DNA of 39,764 nucleotides from Candidatus Omnitrophota bacterium (GTDB lineage Bacteria; Omnitrophota; Gorgyraeia; Duberdicusellales; 4484-171): NCBI GenBank assembly GCA_023819315.1, contig JAMWBQ010000005.1, positions 1 to 39,764 of the forward strand, read 5' to 3'. Shown piece by piece: positions 27,944 to 35,810 of this stretch (position 1 is its first letter; each line of letters starts with the position of its first letter). The notes under the pieces were generated by a model. It saw only the letters and a program-made list of their open reading frames with translations, ran no database searches and was not told where the DNA came from. The position numbers and the translations under genes were made by a program.

Positions 27944-28993
27944 CTACAAAATCCTTCTTTTAGGATCTAAAATATCTCTGAGAGTATCTCCTAAAATATT
28001 GAAACAAATTGTTACCAAAAGAATAAAAAAACCAGGGATTAAAATCCAGGGATAAAGCTGAATATCAACGATTGTCTGAGCAGAAGAAAACATATTACCC
28101 CAACTTGGTTGAGGCTCTTGAATACCCAGCCCCAACAAACTCAAAGCTGCCTCACCGATAATATAAGAAGGAACACTTAAAAATATTGCTACCAGAGCAT
28201 AAGAAAAGGTATGGGGTAAGATATGTCTTAAAATTATCTTCACATTACTTAATCCTATAGCTTTCGCTGAGAGGATAAACTCATTTTCTCTAAGGGAAAT
28301 AGCCATCCCCCGAATCACCCTTGCTATTGATGCCCAACCGATTAAAGAAAGAATAACCACGATAAGTAAGTAAACTTGTGTAGAACTCATTTCGGGAGGG
28401 AAAGATGCTCTTAAAGCAAGCATAAGATAGAAGCTTGGCACCATCATCATCATCTCTACTAAACGCATAAGTATATTATCTACCCTACCTCCAAAATATC
28501 CGGAAACACCTCCTACAATCATCCCGATAATAAAAGAGATAGTTACCCCAATTAAACCTATACTTAGAGATATTCTTGCCCCATAAACCAAACGAGAAAA
28601 AATATCTCTTCCTTTTAAATCTCCCCCAAAGATATATATTCTGCTACCTTCTACACCAAAAAGATGTATATTGCTCTCCCATAAACCCAATAACTTATAC
28701 TTAAATCCTCTAACAAAAAATCTGAGGGGATAAATCTCTTTCTTATTCTCGTAGTATCTACGTTGATAATACTTATTTACTTCGAATTGATATTTATAGA
28801 TATAAGGGCCGATTCTTTTCTGAGAAGAATCAAAGAAATGTATCCTCATTGGGGGAGCCCAGGAGTACATTATATCTTCATCATCGTAATGATAAGGAGA
28901 AACAAAATCAGCAAAGATTGCTATTAAATAAAGAGTTACTAAGATAAACAAAGATAAGAAAGCCAATTTATCCTTTAACAATTTCTTTAACAT
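27944..28993 (-). CDS. Peptide-type ABC transporter permease, OppC/DppC-like
   Basis: A 349-residue inner-membrane permease. One N-terminal segment (about 10-30) is followed by a roughly 90-residue periplasmic stretch rich in Tyr and Arg, larger than in E. coli DppC. Then come five segments with the EAA-type coupling loop (LSAKAIGLSNVKIILRHILPH) and the terminal SWGNMFSSAQ region. Such enlarged loops occur in OppC proteins of several deep-branching phyla. A 14-base palindrome lies seven bases before its ATG. Confidence 0.92.
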   Translation of the reverse strand: MLKKLLKDKLAFLSLFILVTLYLIAIFADFVSPYHYDDEDIMYSWAPPMRIHFFDSSQKRIGPYIYKYQFEVNKYYQRRYYENKKEIYPLRFFVRGFKYKLLGLWESNIHLFGVEGSRIYIFGGDLKGRDIFSRLVYGARISLSIGLIGVTISFIIGMIVGGVSGYFGGRVDNILMRLVEMMMMVPSFYLMLALRASFPPEMSSTQVYLLIVVILSLIGWASIARVIRGMAISLRENEFILSAKAIGLSNVKIILRHILPHTFSYALVAIFLSVPSYIIGEAALSLLGLGIQEPQPSWGNMFSSAQTIVDIQLYPWILIPGFFILLVTICFNILGDTLRDILDPKRRIL

Positions 28994-28999
28994 AAAGAT

Positions 29000-29013
29000 A
29001 TTAAGATCTTAAT
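29000..29013. promoter_or_regulatory. 14-base perfect palindrome before the OppC gene
   Basis: ATTAAGATCTTAAT is its own reverse complement and lies in the 36-base gap between the two permease genes, over the place where a ribosome-binding site is expected. It could be an operator or a weak RNA hairpin. In AT-rich DNA it may be chance. Confidence 0.25.
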
Positions 29014-29029
29014 TCCCCAAAATTTACAA

Positions 29030-30004
29030 CTAAACCTCCCTTTCGTATCTTATGCGCGGATCGGAAAAAACAAGTAAAATATCTGCGAAGAGATTACCTA
29101 AAATTAAGAGGAAACCACTGATTAGAACAGAACCCATAACCAAATATATATCCTGTTTGCGAACTGCTTCTAAAGTAACTTGACCTAACCCTGGCCAACC
29201 TACAATTATCTCCGTAAGAGCAGCTCCACTTAAAAGAGAGGAAAGCTGATAACCAAAAATAGTAATCATGGGATTAAGAGCATTTTTCAGAACATGTATA
29301 TAAAGGATCCTCTTTTCGCTTATTCCTCTTGCTCTTGCGGAAAGAATATACTGTGAGCCTAAAACCTCTAAAAGGTTACCTCGCATTATCCTCTGTAAAG
29401 AAGCAATACTACCAATGGATAAGACCAGAGTGGGTAAAATAAGATGTCTGCCAACATCTATCAATTTCTCCCAAAAGGATAAATATTCAAATCTTAAAGA
29501 CCGCATTCCCCCCAAAGGTAATATTCCTGTTCTATAAACAAAAAATAGAAAAATAAATGCTAAAAAAAATGAGGGGGTAGAGATCCCTATATAAGAAAAA
29601 AAAGAGATTAATCTATCAATAAATTTATTTCTATGCAAAACAGCTAATATACCCAAAGGAATAACGCATAACCAAATAAAAACTATGGTAGAAAAAGATA
29701 GTATTAAAGTATTAAATGCTCGTGAAGTAATTACTTTTTTTACCGGTGATTGATAAGTAAAAGAATACCCCAAATCAAAATGGATAATATGCCATAACCA
29801 AATAATATACTGCTTTATTACAGGTTCGTTTAAATGAAATTTTTCTTCGTATATTTTTATAACCTCACGAGAAACTTGGGGATTAGATTTTAAATTACTT
29901 AAGAAATCACCGGGAGCAAGCTGAATAAAAATAAAAGTAATTAGTGTCACTCCTAAAAGAAGAGGCAAAGAAAATAATAAACGTTTAATAATATAACCTC
30001 TCAT
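29030..30004 (-). CDS. Peptide-type ABC transporter permease, OppB/DppB-like
   Basis: A 324-residue permease with six predicted segments. It begins MRGYIIKRLLFSLPLLLGVTLITF, has QLAPGD, the DLGYSFTYQSPV motif and the coupling loop YILSARARGISEKRILYIHVLKNALNP. It is the first gene of the transporter run (OppB, OppC, OppD, OppF). No substrate-binding protein gene lies beside it on either side. Only a weak GGTG precedes the ATG. Confidence 0.93.
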   Translation of the reverse strand: MRGYIIKRLLFSLPLLLGVTLITFIFIQLAPGDFLSNLKSNPQVSREVIKIYEEKFHLNEPVIKQYIIWLWHIIHFDLGYSFTYQSPVKKVITSRAFNTLILSFSTIVFIWLCVIPLGILAVLHRNKFIDRLISFFSYIGISTPSFFLAFIFLFFVYRTGILPLGGMRSLRFEYLSFWEKLIDVGRHLILPTLVLSIGSIASLQRIMRGNLLEVLGSQYILSARARGISEKRILYIHVLKNALNPMITIFGYQLSSLLSGAALTEIIVGWPGLGQVTLEAVRKQDIYLVMGSVLISGFLLILGNLFADILLVFSDPRIRYEREV

Positions 30005-30238
30005 ACTAACACCAAAAATGACACAAAATGTTAACTTAGACTAATATACCTTTTAGTTTCTATCTATAAACCTTGAACTTACAACCCTAAACAAACTTAC
30101 CATAAATATTCATTGGGGCAAAGTATAAAAATTCAAAAGTCTATTTTATAAATTTTAATTCTCACTCTATGACTTTTAGGTTCTTTAACTCTTTTATCAA
30201 TTTCTATATTCTTTTTTTTAATTATTATAATTATATAG

Positions 30239-30267
30239 TTGATTTTTATAAAATTCAATGATATACT
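30239..30267 (+). promoter_or_regulatory. Promoter of the membrane protein / ParA-CBM operon
   Basis: TTGATT (30239-30244), a 17-base spacer and TATACT (30262-30267). The ATG at 30280 lies 12 bases after the -10 box, so the leader is about five or six bases and no ribosome-binding site is present. The rest of the 275-base divergent gap (30005-30238) is AT-rich with no gene visible. Confidence 0.55.
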
Positions 30268-30279
30268 AAATAAAAATAA

Positions 30280-30945
30280 ATGAGTGACTTTAAATACCCC
30301 TCAATCTCTACAAAAGATTCACAAAGATTGAAAACATCTTTTTTTGAAAATTATAAGGAGGGACCTTCCTCACAATTAGAAGAGCACCAAGATAAATTCA
30401 AATATTTTTCTTCAACAATCAGTAATAAGAAAAAAGTTTTAATCTCTACTATCCTATCAATTATATTTCTAACCTTAATGATCATTTTATTAAATCACTC
30501 CTTTAAAAAGAAATCTTACTCTGAATATGAAAAATATTCGTTTAATCTTTTAAAACAACCATCCTTAGCTTCTATTCAAATTATAAATTCTGTTGACTCA
30601 CAAAACCAAACCAAAAATGGACTTATAATAGACTTCTCTAACATAACTGACCTATCTAACTCCAAAATAGTTCTATACGTAGAAAAATCTAATGAAGAAG
30701 ACCTTCAAATTCAAACTATTATACGTGATGTTAATTACTTTTCTAATGCTAAAAAACCTATACAAATGCAAATAAAGCGTAATAGTAAATTCATAGAGAT
30801 ACCTATTGATATATACACCAACGACAACTCTCCTCTAAATCCTATGTTAGGTAAACAAATAAGATTACTTTTCTTAAGAGGGAAAAGGGTGTATGAACCT
30901 CTGGGAATAAAGGAGGTTTATTTGGTTAAAAAGGAGGTAAAATGA
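30280..30945 (+). CDS. Single-pass membrane protein of unknown function
   Basis: I do not recognise a family. The 221 residues comprise a polar N-terminal cytoplasmic-looking part (1-51), one transmembrane segment (52-72, after NKKK, a type II topology), a linker and a C-terminal domain (about 88-221) with many alternating hydrophobic strands (GLIIDFSNI, SKIVLYVEK, LQIQTIIRDVN, KFIEIPIDIY, KQIRLLFLR, GIKEVYLVKK). That strand pattern fits a beta-sandwich, possibly a jelly-roll carbohydrate-binding fold, which is only a guess. Its stop overlaps the ATG of the ParA-CBM gene (ATGA, 30942-30945), so the two are translationally coupled and probably work together. Confidence 0.75.
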   Translation: MSDFKYPSISTKDSQRLKTSFFENYKEGPSSQLEEHQDKFKYFSSTISNKKKVLISTILSIIFLTLMIILLNHSFKKKSYSEYEKYSFNLLKQPSLASIQIINSVDSQNQTKNGLIIDFSNITDLSNSKIVLYVEKSNEEDLQIQTIIRDVNYFSNAKKPIQMQIKRNSKFIEIPIDIYTNDNSPLNPMLGKQIRLLFLRGKRVYEPLGIKEVYLVKKEVK

Positions 30946-31973
30946 AAATTGTCTCTTTTGTAAACCAAAAGGGAGGTTGTGGCAAAACCACAAGCGCAGT
31001 TAACTTAGCGTGGCAACTCGCGGAAAGAGGTAATAAGGTTATCCTTATAGATTTAGACCCTCAAGCTCATGCCACGATGTATTTAGGCATAAACCCTAAT
31101 CTTAGTTCTGCTGACCTATTCGAAGAGTTTATAAAAAATCCATCTGTTGACTTAAATAAATTTATTCACTCAAGAGGAGATAATTTCTTTGTTATTGGTT
31201 CAAGTTTAGGATTAAGCAGTATGGAACAAATGTTATCTTCTCGTAGCGATAAGTTAGAGGTACTTGTACAAATACTAAATAATATTTCTAATAAAATATT
31301 TAATTACGACTACTGTATCATCGATTGTCCCCCTAACTTAGGGATACTAACTCTAAATGCCCTCCTTGCTAGTAAATACGCTATCATTCCTTTAGGGATA
31401 TGTGAACTATCGTTAAGGGGTGTAAATAATCTACATAGTATTTTAGGTATGTTAGCTGAATTTAAATTTAAAGTTCCCTCTCCTTTCTATCTTATAACCC
31501 AATTAGATATGCGATATAAATTCTCTGAAATATTCTTAAAACGAGTTAAGGAAACTTTTGATGGTAGATTACTTTCTACAATGATTAGAACAAACATACA
31601 TCTTAGAGAAGCAGCCGATGCTGGTAAAACCATATTTGAATATAGACGGGATTCACGAGGAGCGGAAGATTACAGAAAACTCGCCGAAGAGATAGAAAAA
31701 CTTACCAAAGATATATCCTGGGTACAATTCTTACTAAAAGCTAATAACTTAAAAGAAGTTTACGTAGTAGGAGAATTTAACGATTGGCAAAAGAGCGAAA
31801 ACTACAAACTCAGAAAACTTACACCTAACACCTGGTTTATTGATTTGCCTCTTAGGAAAGGAGAATATCGCTATAAATTCGTTGCTGATGATAGATGGTT
31901 CAATGACCCTTTAAATACCACCGTAGAGGATGATGCTTTTGGTGGGAAAAATTCTATCTTAAGGGTAAGCTAA
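30942..31973 (+). CDS. ParA-type ATPase fused to a glycogen-binding (CBM48) domain
   Basis: A 343-residue two-domain protein. Residues 1-255 are a ParA/Soj ATPase: deviant Walker A K10-GGCGKTT, DLDPQAHAT at 38-44, Walker B CIIDCPPNLG at 125-134 and the GRLLSTMIRTNIHLREAADAGKTIFEY segment typical of ParA. Residues 261-343 match the AMPK-beta/isoamylase early-set glycogen-binding domain: VYVVGEFNDWQ, the tryptophan in NTWFIDLPL, GEYRYKFVADDRWFNDP and GGKNSILRVS. ParA proteins place DNA or protein cargo by ATP-driven gradients; CBM48 binds alpha-1,4-glucans. The pair suggests that a polysaccharide is the cargo or anchor. No parB or centromere-like repeat is adjacent. The gene is coupled to the membrane protein before it. 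Confidence 0.88.
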   Translation: MKIVSFVNQKGGCGKTTSAVNLAWQLAERGNKVILIDLDPQAHATMYLGINPNLSSADLFEEFIKNPSVDLNKFIHSRGDNFFVIGSSLGLSSMEQMLSSRSDKLEVLVQILNNISNKIFNYDYCIIDCPPNLGILTLNALLASKYAIIPLGICELSLRGVNNLHSILGMLAEFKFKVPSPFYLITQLDMRYKFSEIFLKRVKETFDGRLLSTMIRTNIHLREAADAGKTIFEYRRDSRGAEDYRKLAEEIEKLTKDISWVQFLLKANNLKEVYVVGEFNDWQKSENYKLRKLTPNTWFIDLPLRKGEYRYKFVADDRWFNDPLNTTVEDDAFGGKNSILRVS

Positions 31974-33817
31974 TCATTCACAAGCTTAATTATATCAGCA
32001 ATTCTTTCTAAAGTAGCCTTTTTGCCTCTCTCTATAAATTGTGGTAGTTTATTAAATTCTGTCCAGGTTAAACTTTCTAAATTAGGATGAATTACTATAT
32101 CAGCTATGTCTTGAGCTTTCTTTACAAATTCTTGTTGCATACTTTCAATACTGCCAAAAATAAAATCTAAAATATTAAATCTCTCTCTATTATATATTCT
32201 ATTAATTTCTGAAGGTGAAGGGGTAACATTAACAGCGATTATCTTATTTATGTTATGGTTAACCATTACTTCTGTAGGTAAAGGGCTTAATACTCCCCCA
32301 TCTAAAAGGATATCACCTTTAAAAATAATTGGTTCAAATATACCAGGCATAGCGCAACTGGCAGCAACTGCTTTATAAATATAACCTTCCTGAATTATTG
32401 TTTCTTTACGGGTAAGGAAATTAAATGCTACTATTTTTAGAGAATGTTTTAAATCGTAGAAAGTTCTATCCCCGAAAATAGAATGAAGAATAATTTCTAA
32501 TTTTTTCGCTTTAAATAACCCTCTACGAGGCAAAGATAAACCTAATATGGGTAGAAAAATAATCTTCTTACAGAACATTTCAACTATTTCTTTTATCTCC
32601 TTAGTGTTATATCCCAAAGCCCATAGACTAGCGATAAATGAACCCATACTAGAACCGCAAACCATATCTATAGGTATACCGTATTCTTCAAGTATCTCCA
32701 AAACGCCAATATGGACAAAACCATAGGCTCCTCCACTACCTAAAACTAAACCAAGCCTTTTTTCTCCTAAATCACGTGCTATTCTCCTCATAAACATTAA
32801 GTAAGCATCTTTATCTTTAGGTAACGTTCCGTAAACAAACTGAAGGTTAAAATTGACACTATCTTTATAATTAATCTGTTCATCGATAATTAACTTGACC
32901 TTATCTGTCGAGAATTTTAAACCTGGGCTCATATAAGTAAATAAAGGCTCTAACTTCTCTTTATCCGCGTTTACAATAATTATATGCAATTGATTAACTA
33001 TATCTAACAATCTTATAAAATCATTGCTCAAAGGAAAATTAATTAAAAATAATATAAAATGATAATTTTCTGAGAGGAAATCAGCAATATTACTAAAAGT
33101 ATCATTAAGATATTCTTCTATATTTAACAATAGATAACATATCCCCTCTTCTTCAAACATAAAACTTAACAATTTATCTTCGGACAAATCTGTATTCAAA
33201 CTTGTATATTTAATTTTTTTATTTAACTCTTTAGGAAGCAAGAAATCGTTTTTCTTAGCTAACTCCACTACTATAATTCTCTTTGAAGTTTCATTCAACA
33301 AAGCCCGCGATAATTGTCTTGTGTAATCAAATACTGAATAAAAATTATCTATACTAAAAATTCCTATACTCAAAGAGCGAAATATTTTCTTGGGAGAATT
33401 TATACTCTTTTTTACTCTTTTGGAAAGTATCTGGGAAAAATCTAAAGCTAACTGTGGAGATTTCTTAAGAAAAGACTTAAATCTATTCTTCTCAATCTTT
33501 AAAACTAAAGAATCATCACAGGCGGTAGTAGTTACAGAATGTGGCTCATCGGTAAACACAGAAATCATTCCAAAGGGAGTTCCCTTTTTTATAATCTCTA
33601 TCTCCTTATCTCTACCATCCTCGTATTTAGAAGTAATGCGAACTCTACCTTTAAGGAGAAGATAAAAATAATCGGGAGGGGCTCCTTCCTTATAAATGAT
33701 TTCTCCCTTTTTATACTCTGCTATTTCAACAATCCTAATGAGCTTTTTTCTCTCATTTTTTTTAAGCTTACTAAAAGGATAAAACCATATATTAACTTCT
33801 TCAAATCTCAATGGCAT
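31970..33817 (-). CDS. Patatin-type lipase with cyclic-nucleotide-binding and degenerate ParA-like domains
   Basis: A 615-residue protein in three parts. Residues 10-135 are a cyclic-nucleotide-binding fold (YKKGEIIYKEGAPPDYFYLLLKGRVRI), but the phosphate cassette reads FGMISVFTDEPHSVTT, where the usual FGE glutamate and the R-A arginine are missing, so cAMP binding is doubtful. Residues 148-295 resemble a ParA/MinD fold without a P-loop (LSIGIFSIDN, RIIVVEL, YHFILFLINFP, LHIIIVNADKEKL). Residues 355-610 are a patatin phospholipase with oxyanion loop GSGGAYG (360-366), nucleophile S390 in GSSMG and the dyad aspartate D506 in DGG. This is NTE-like architecture with an added middle domain. I chose ATG 33815-33817 with AGG four bases upstream; it overlaps the GH1 gene by 17 bases. 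Its stop interleaves with the ParA-CBM stop. Confidence 0.85.
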   Translation of the reverse strand: MPLRFEEVNIWFYPFSKLKKNERKKLIRIVEIAEYKKGEIIYKEGAPPDYFYLLLKGRVRITSKYEDGRDKEIEIIKKGTPFGMISVFTDEPHSVTTTACDDSLVLKIEKNRFKSFLKKSPQLALDFSQILSKRVKKSINSPKKIFRSLSIGIFSIDNFYSVFDYTRQLSRALLNETSKRIIVVELAKKNDFLLPKELNKKIKYTSLNTDLSEDKLLSFMFEEEGICYLLLNIEEYLNDTFSNIADFLSENYHFILFLINFPLSNDFIRLLDIVNQLHIIIVNADKEKLEPLFTYMSPGLKFSTDKVKLIIDEQINYKDSVNFNLQFVYGTLPKDKDAYLMFMRRIARDLGEKRLGLVLGSGGAYGFVHIGVLEILEEYGIPIDMVCGSSMGSFIASLWALGYNTKEIKEIVEMFCKKIIFLPILGLSLPRRGLFKAKKLEIILHSIFGDRTFYDLKHSLKIVAFNFLTRKETIIQEGYIYKAVAASCAMPGIFEPIIFKGDILLDGGVLSPLPTEVMVNHNINKIIAVNVTPSPSEINRIYNRERFNILDFIFGSIESMQQEFVKKAQDIADIVIHPNLESLTWTEFNKLPQFIERGKKATLERIADIIKLVND

Positions 33818-35009
33818 TTTCCTCGCATATCTTCTTATAAATAAAAGCAAATGGCCTAATATACCTAACAAAAGTTCTTCTCTCAACTTCGATTAATCCA
33901 AATTTATGTTTATATCCTTCATCCCACTCAAAGTTATCTAACAATGACCACCAAAAATATCCTTTTACATTAACACCCTCATTTAAAGCTTTAGCTAAAC
34001 TCCTAATATGAGCGTAAAGGAAACGAGCGTAATCAGCATTATTTAACTCTGATGTGCCGTTTTCTGTAATAATTATTGGTAATTTATACCTTTTTAGTTT
34101 AATCAATATTTCATATAAACCTTCAGGGAAAATAAACCATCCTAAAGTATTTTTCCAACCTTCATGATGAGGGAGTTTACACTCTTTACCAAATAAAAAA
34201 TTACCAACACTTACGTACTCTTTGCAGTAATAATTCAATCCTATAAAATCTAACAATTTATGATTACAAAAAAAATCCATAAGGGAAAAATTAAACACCC
34301 TATCTATAAGAAAAGCTAAAAAATTATTTTGACCAAAGTTGAAATAGTAACAAGGGGAAAAAATTCTCATATGCTTTGTTAACGAAACCAAACATAGATC
34401 CTCTCCATATATCCTCTTTATCTCTCTATAAGCTAAACTATGAACCTTTAAAATATTCTTTAATGCTTTTAATCCTAAAGATAAAGATTTATATCCCGGT
34501 GGCCATCTCCCAATCAAGAAACCATTATAGATGTATACTAATGGCTCGTTAAAGGTAAACCAAATATGTGCATAACTCTTTAAATCTTTAACTACTTTAA
34601 CTACATATTTCATAAAATAATCTACAGAATCAGGTTTAACCCATCCTCCCTCTTTAACAAACCAGAATGGTAAAGTGAAATGGTTCAGAGTTACTAAAGG
34701 TTTTAATCCTTTATCATTTAAATCGATTAATAAATTTTTATAATGCTTTAAGCTTTCTTCATCGATGTCGTGTTTGGTAGGATAAATTCTTGCCCATTCC
34801 AAAGATAATCTAAGAGCATTATGCCCTAATTCCTTAGCTAAAGAGGAATCTTCTCTAAATCTATTGTAGTAATCCACAGCTTGCCCTGCTTCTTCTAAAT
34901 GCTTTTCTTTCTCATAAAAATACCAATCACTTTTAAAATTGTTACCCTCTAACTGATAACTTGAGATACTAGAACCCCATAAAAAATCGGGAGGGAAATT
35001 AACCACCAT
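33801..35009 (-). CDS. Glycoside hydrolase family 1 enzyme
   Basis: A 402-residue GH1 enzyme, probably a beta-glucosidase or beta-glycosidase. It opens with FPPDFLWGSSISSYQLEG and has the acid/base E155 in FTFNEP and the nucleophile E316 in ITENG, as well as the GYFWWSLLDNFEW segment near the end. Most GH1 enzymes have 440-480 residues; this one is somewhat short in the loops after residue 200. No signal peptide is seen, so it acts in the cytoplasm. Its 3' end overlaps the patatin gene. No sugar transporter is adjacent. Confidence 0.93.
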   Translation of the reverse strand: MVVNFPPDFLWGSSISSYQLEGNNFKSDWYFYEKEKHLEEAGQAVDYYNRFREDSSLAKELGHNALRLSLEWARIYPTKHDIDEESLKHYKNLLIDLNDKGLKPLVTLNHFTLPFWFVKEGGWVKPDSVDYFMKYVVKVVKDLKSYAHIWFTFNEPLVYIYNGFLIGRWPPGYKSLSLGLKALKNILKVHSLAYREIKRIYGEDLCLVSLTKHMRIFSPCYYFNFGQNNFLAFLIDRVFNFSLMDFFCNHKLLDFIGLNYYCKEYVSVGNFLFGKECKLPHHEGWKNTLGWFIFPEGLYEILIKLKRYKLPIIITENGTSELNNADYARFLYAHIRSLAKALNEGVNVKGYFWWSLLDNFEWDEGYKHKFGLIEVERRTFVRYIRPFAFIYKKICEENAIEI

Positions 35010-35061
35010 AGGTTGGGTAATAATTTTTTGAGTAGAAAAATTGGAAATTAAATTAATAAAA

Positions 35062-35460
35062 CTAAGAAGATAAAATATCTATAGCTTTATCGTTATCGTT
35101 GGAAGAAAAAATTATAATCGTCTCAGTTAAAGGTTTAGATGTGGTGCCATAGATATAATTTAAATCCACATTAGCTTTCTTAAGTAGAGAAGCTAAATTA
35201 TACAACTGACCTGCTTTATCTATAAGCTCCACTATAACAACCTCTTTAGACTCCCACGAATAATTATTTTTGCTCAAAACCTCTTTAGTCTTATTATTGT
35301 CGGATGTTATCAATCTAAAGAAAGCTCTATCACCAACTACGTAAGCAGAAATGGCACGAATATTTATTTCTGCATCAGCTATAATTTCCGTAATCGCTGC
35401 TAACGTTCCTACCTTATTAGAAGTAGTTACAAAAATCTCCTCTCCTTTTACAACTTTCAT
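35062..35460 (-). CDS. Tandem ACT-domain protein
   Basis: A 132-residue protein consisting of two ACT domains (about 8-68 and 70-132): KVGTLAAITEIIADAEINIRAISAY and DKAGQLYNLASLLKKANVDLNYIYG. Such proteins sense amino acids and regulate metabolism, often found in anaerobes. A very strong ribosome-binding site AGGAGGAGGT precedes the ATG. It lies 52 bases upstream of the GH1 gene. The ligand and partner are unknown. Confidence 0.85.
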   Translation of the reverse strand: MKVVKGEEIFVTTSNKVGTLAAITEIIADAEINIRAISAYVVGDRAFFRLITSDNNKTKEVLSKNNYSWESKEVVIVELIDKAGQLYNLASLLKKANVDLNYIYGTTSKPLTETIIIFSSNDNDKAIDILSS

Positions 35461-35510
35461 AATTACCTCCTCCTCTTGAAAGTATAAGGAAAATAACCCC
35501 TATACATTTT

Positions 35511-35810
35511 TTAAATATCAAGCAGTTTTCTTGCTTCTTTTTTACTAAAGAATTTTTTAAAATCATCAAATTCAATAAAACATGCTCGGGGATGAATCTC
35601 TCTAAACCTATTCAACCAAGAACCATCTATTTTCCTTCGGAAAGCAATGTATTTAAATTCCTGTTTACAGTTAGGGCAGAACCTTTCCTTTAGACCTATC
35701 CCAATAGTATGACAAGCGAAACATTCTCCATTAATTTCTCCTATAACAAAAAGGCTTTTCTCTATATCCTCTAATTCAAACTCCTGCCAGGTTCTTAAGA
35801 ACACTTTCAT
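35511..35810 (-). CDS. Small zinc-ribbon protein of unknown function
   Basis: A 99-residue protein that I cannot assign. It has a C30-x2-C33...C45-x2-C48 pattern, a probable zinc ribbon, followed by a basic stretch (FRRKIDGSWLNRFREIHPRACFIEF). Its start overlaps the LOG-family gene by four bases, so it belongs to the same transcript. Confidence 0.65.
   Translation of the reverse strand: MKVFLRTWQEFELEDIEKSLFVIGEINGECFACHTIGIGLKERFCPNCKQEFKYIAFRRKIDGSWLNRFREIHPRACFIEFDDFKKFFSKKEARKLLDI

Noticed and set aside
30005-30279. A small RNA or riboswitch upstream of the OppB gene
   Set aside because: The gap is AT-rich with only short, weak inverted repeats; nothing resembles a known riboswitch core.
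30942-31973. A parABS plasmid-type partition locus
   Set aside because: There is no parB, no parS-like inverted repeat and no replication gene nearby, and the ParA carries a glycogen-binding domain.
33390-33844. Two plus-strand frames of 91 and 101 codons
   Set aside because: Both are antisense to the start of the patatin gene, which has strong family motifs in its own frame.
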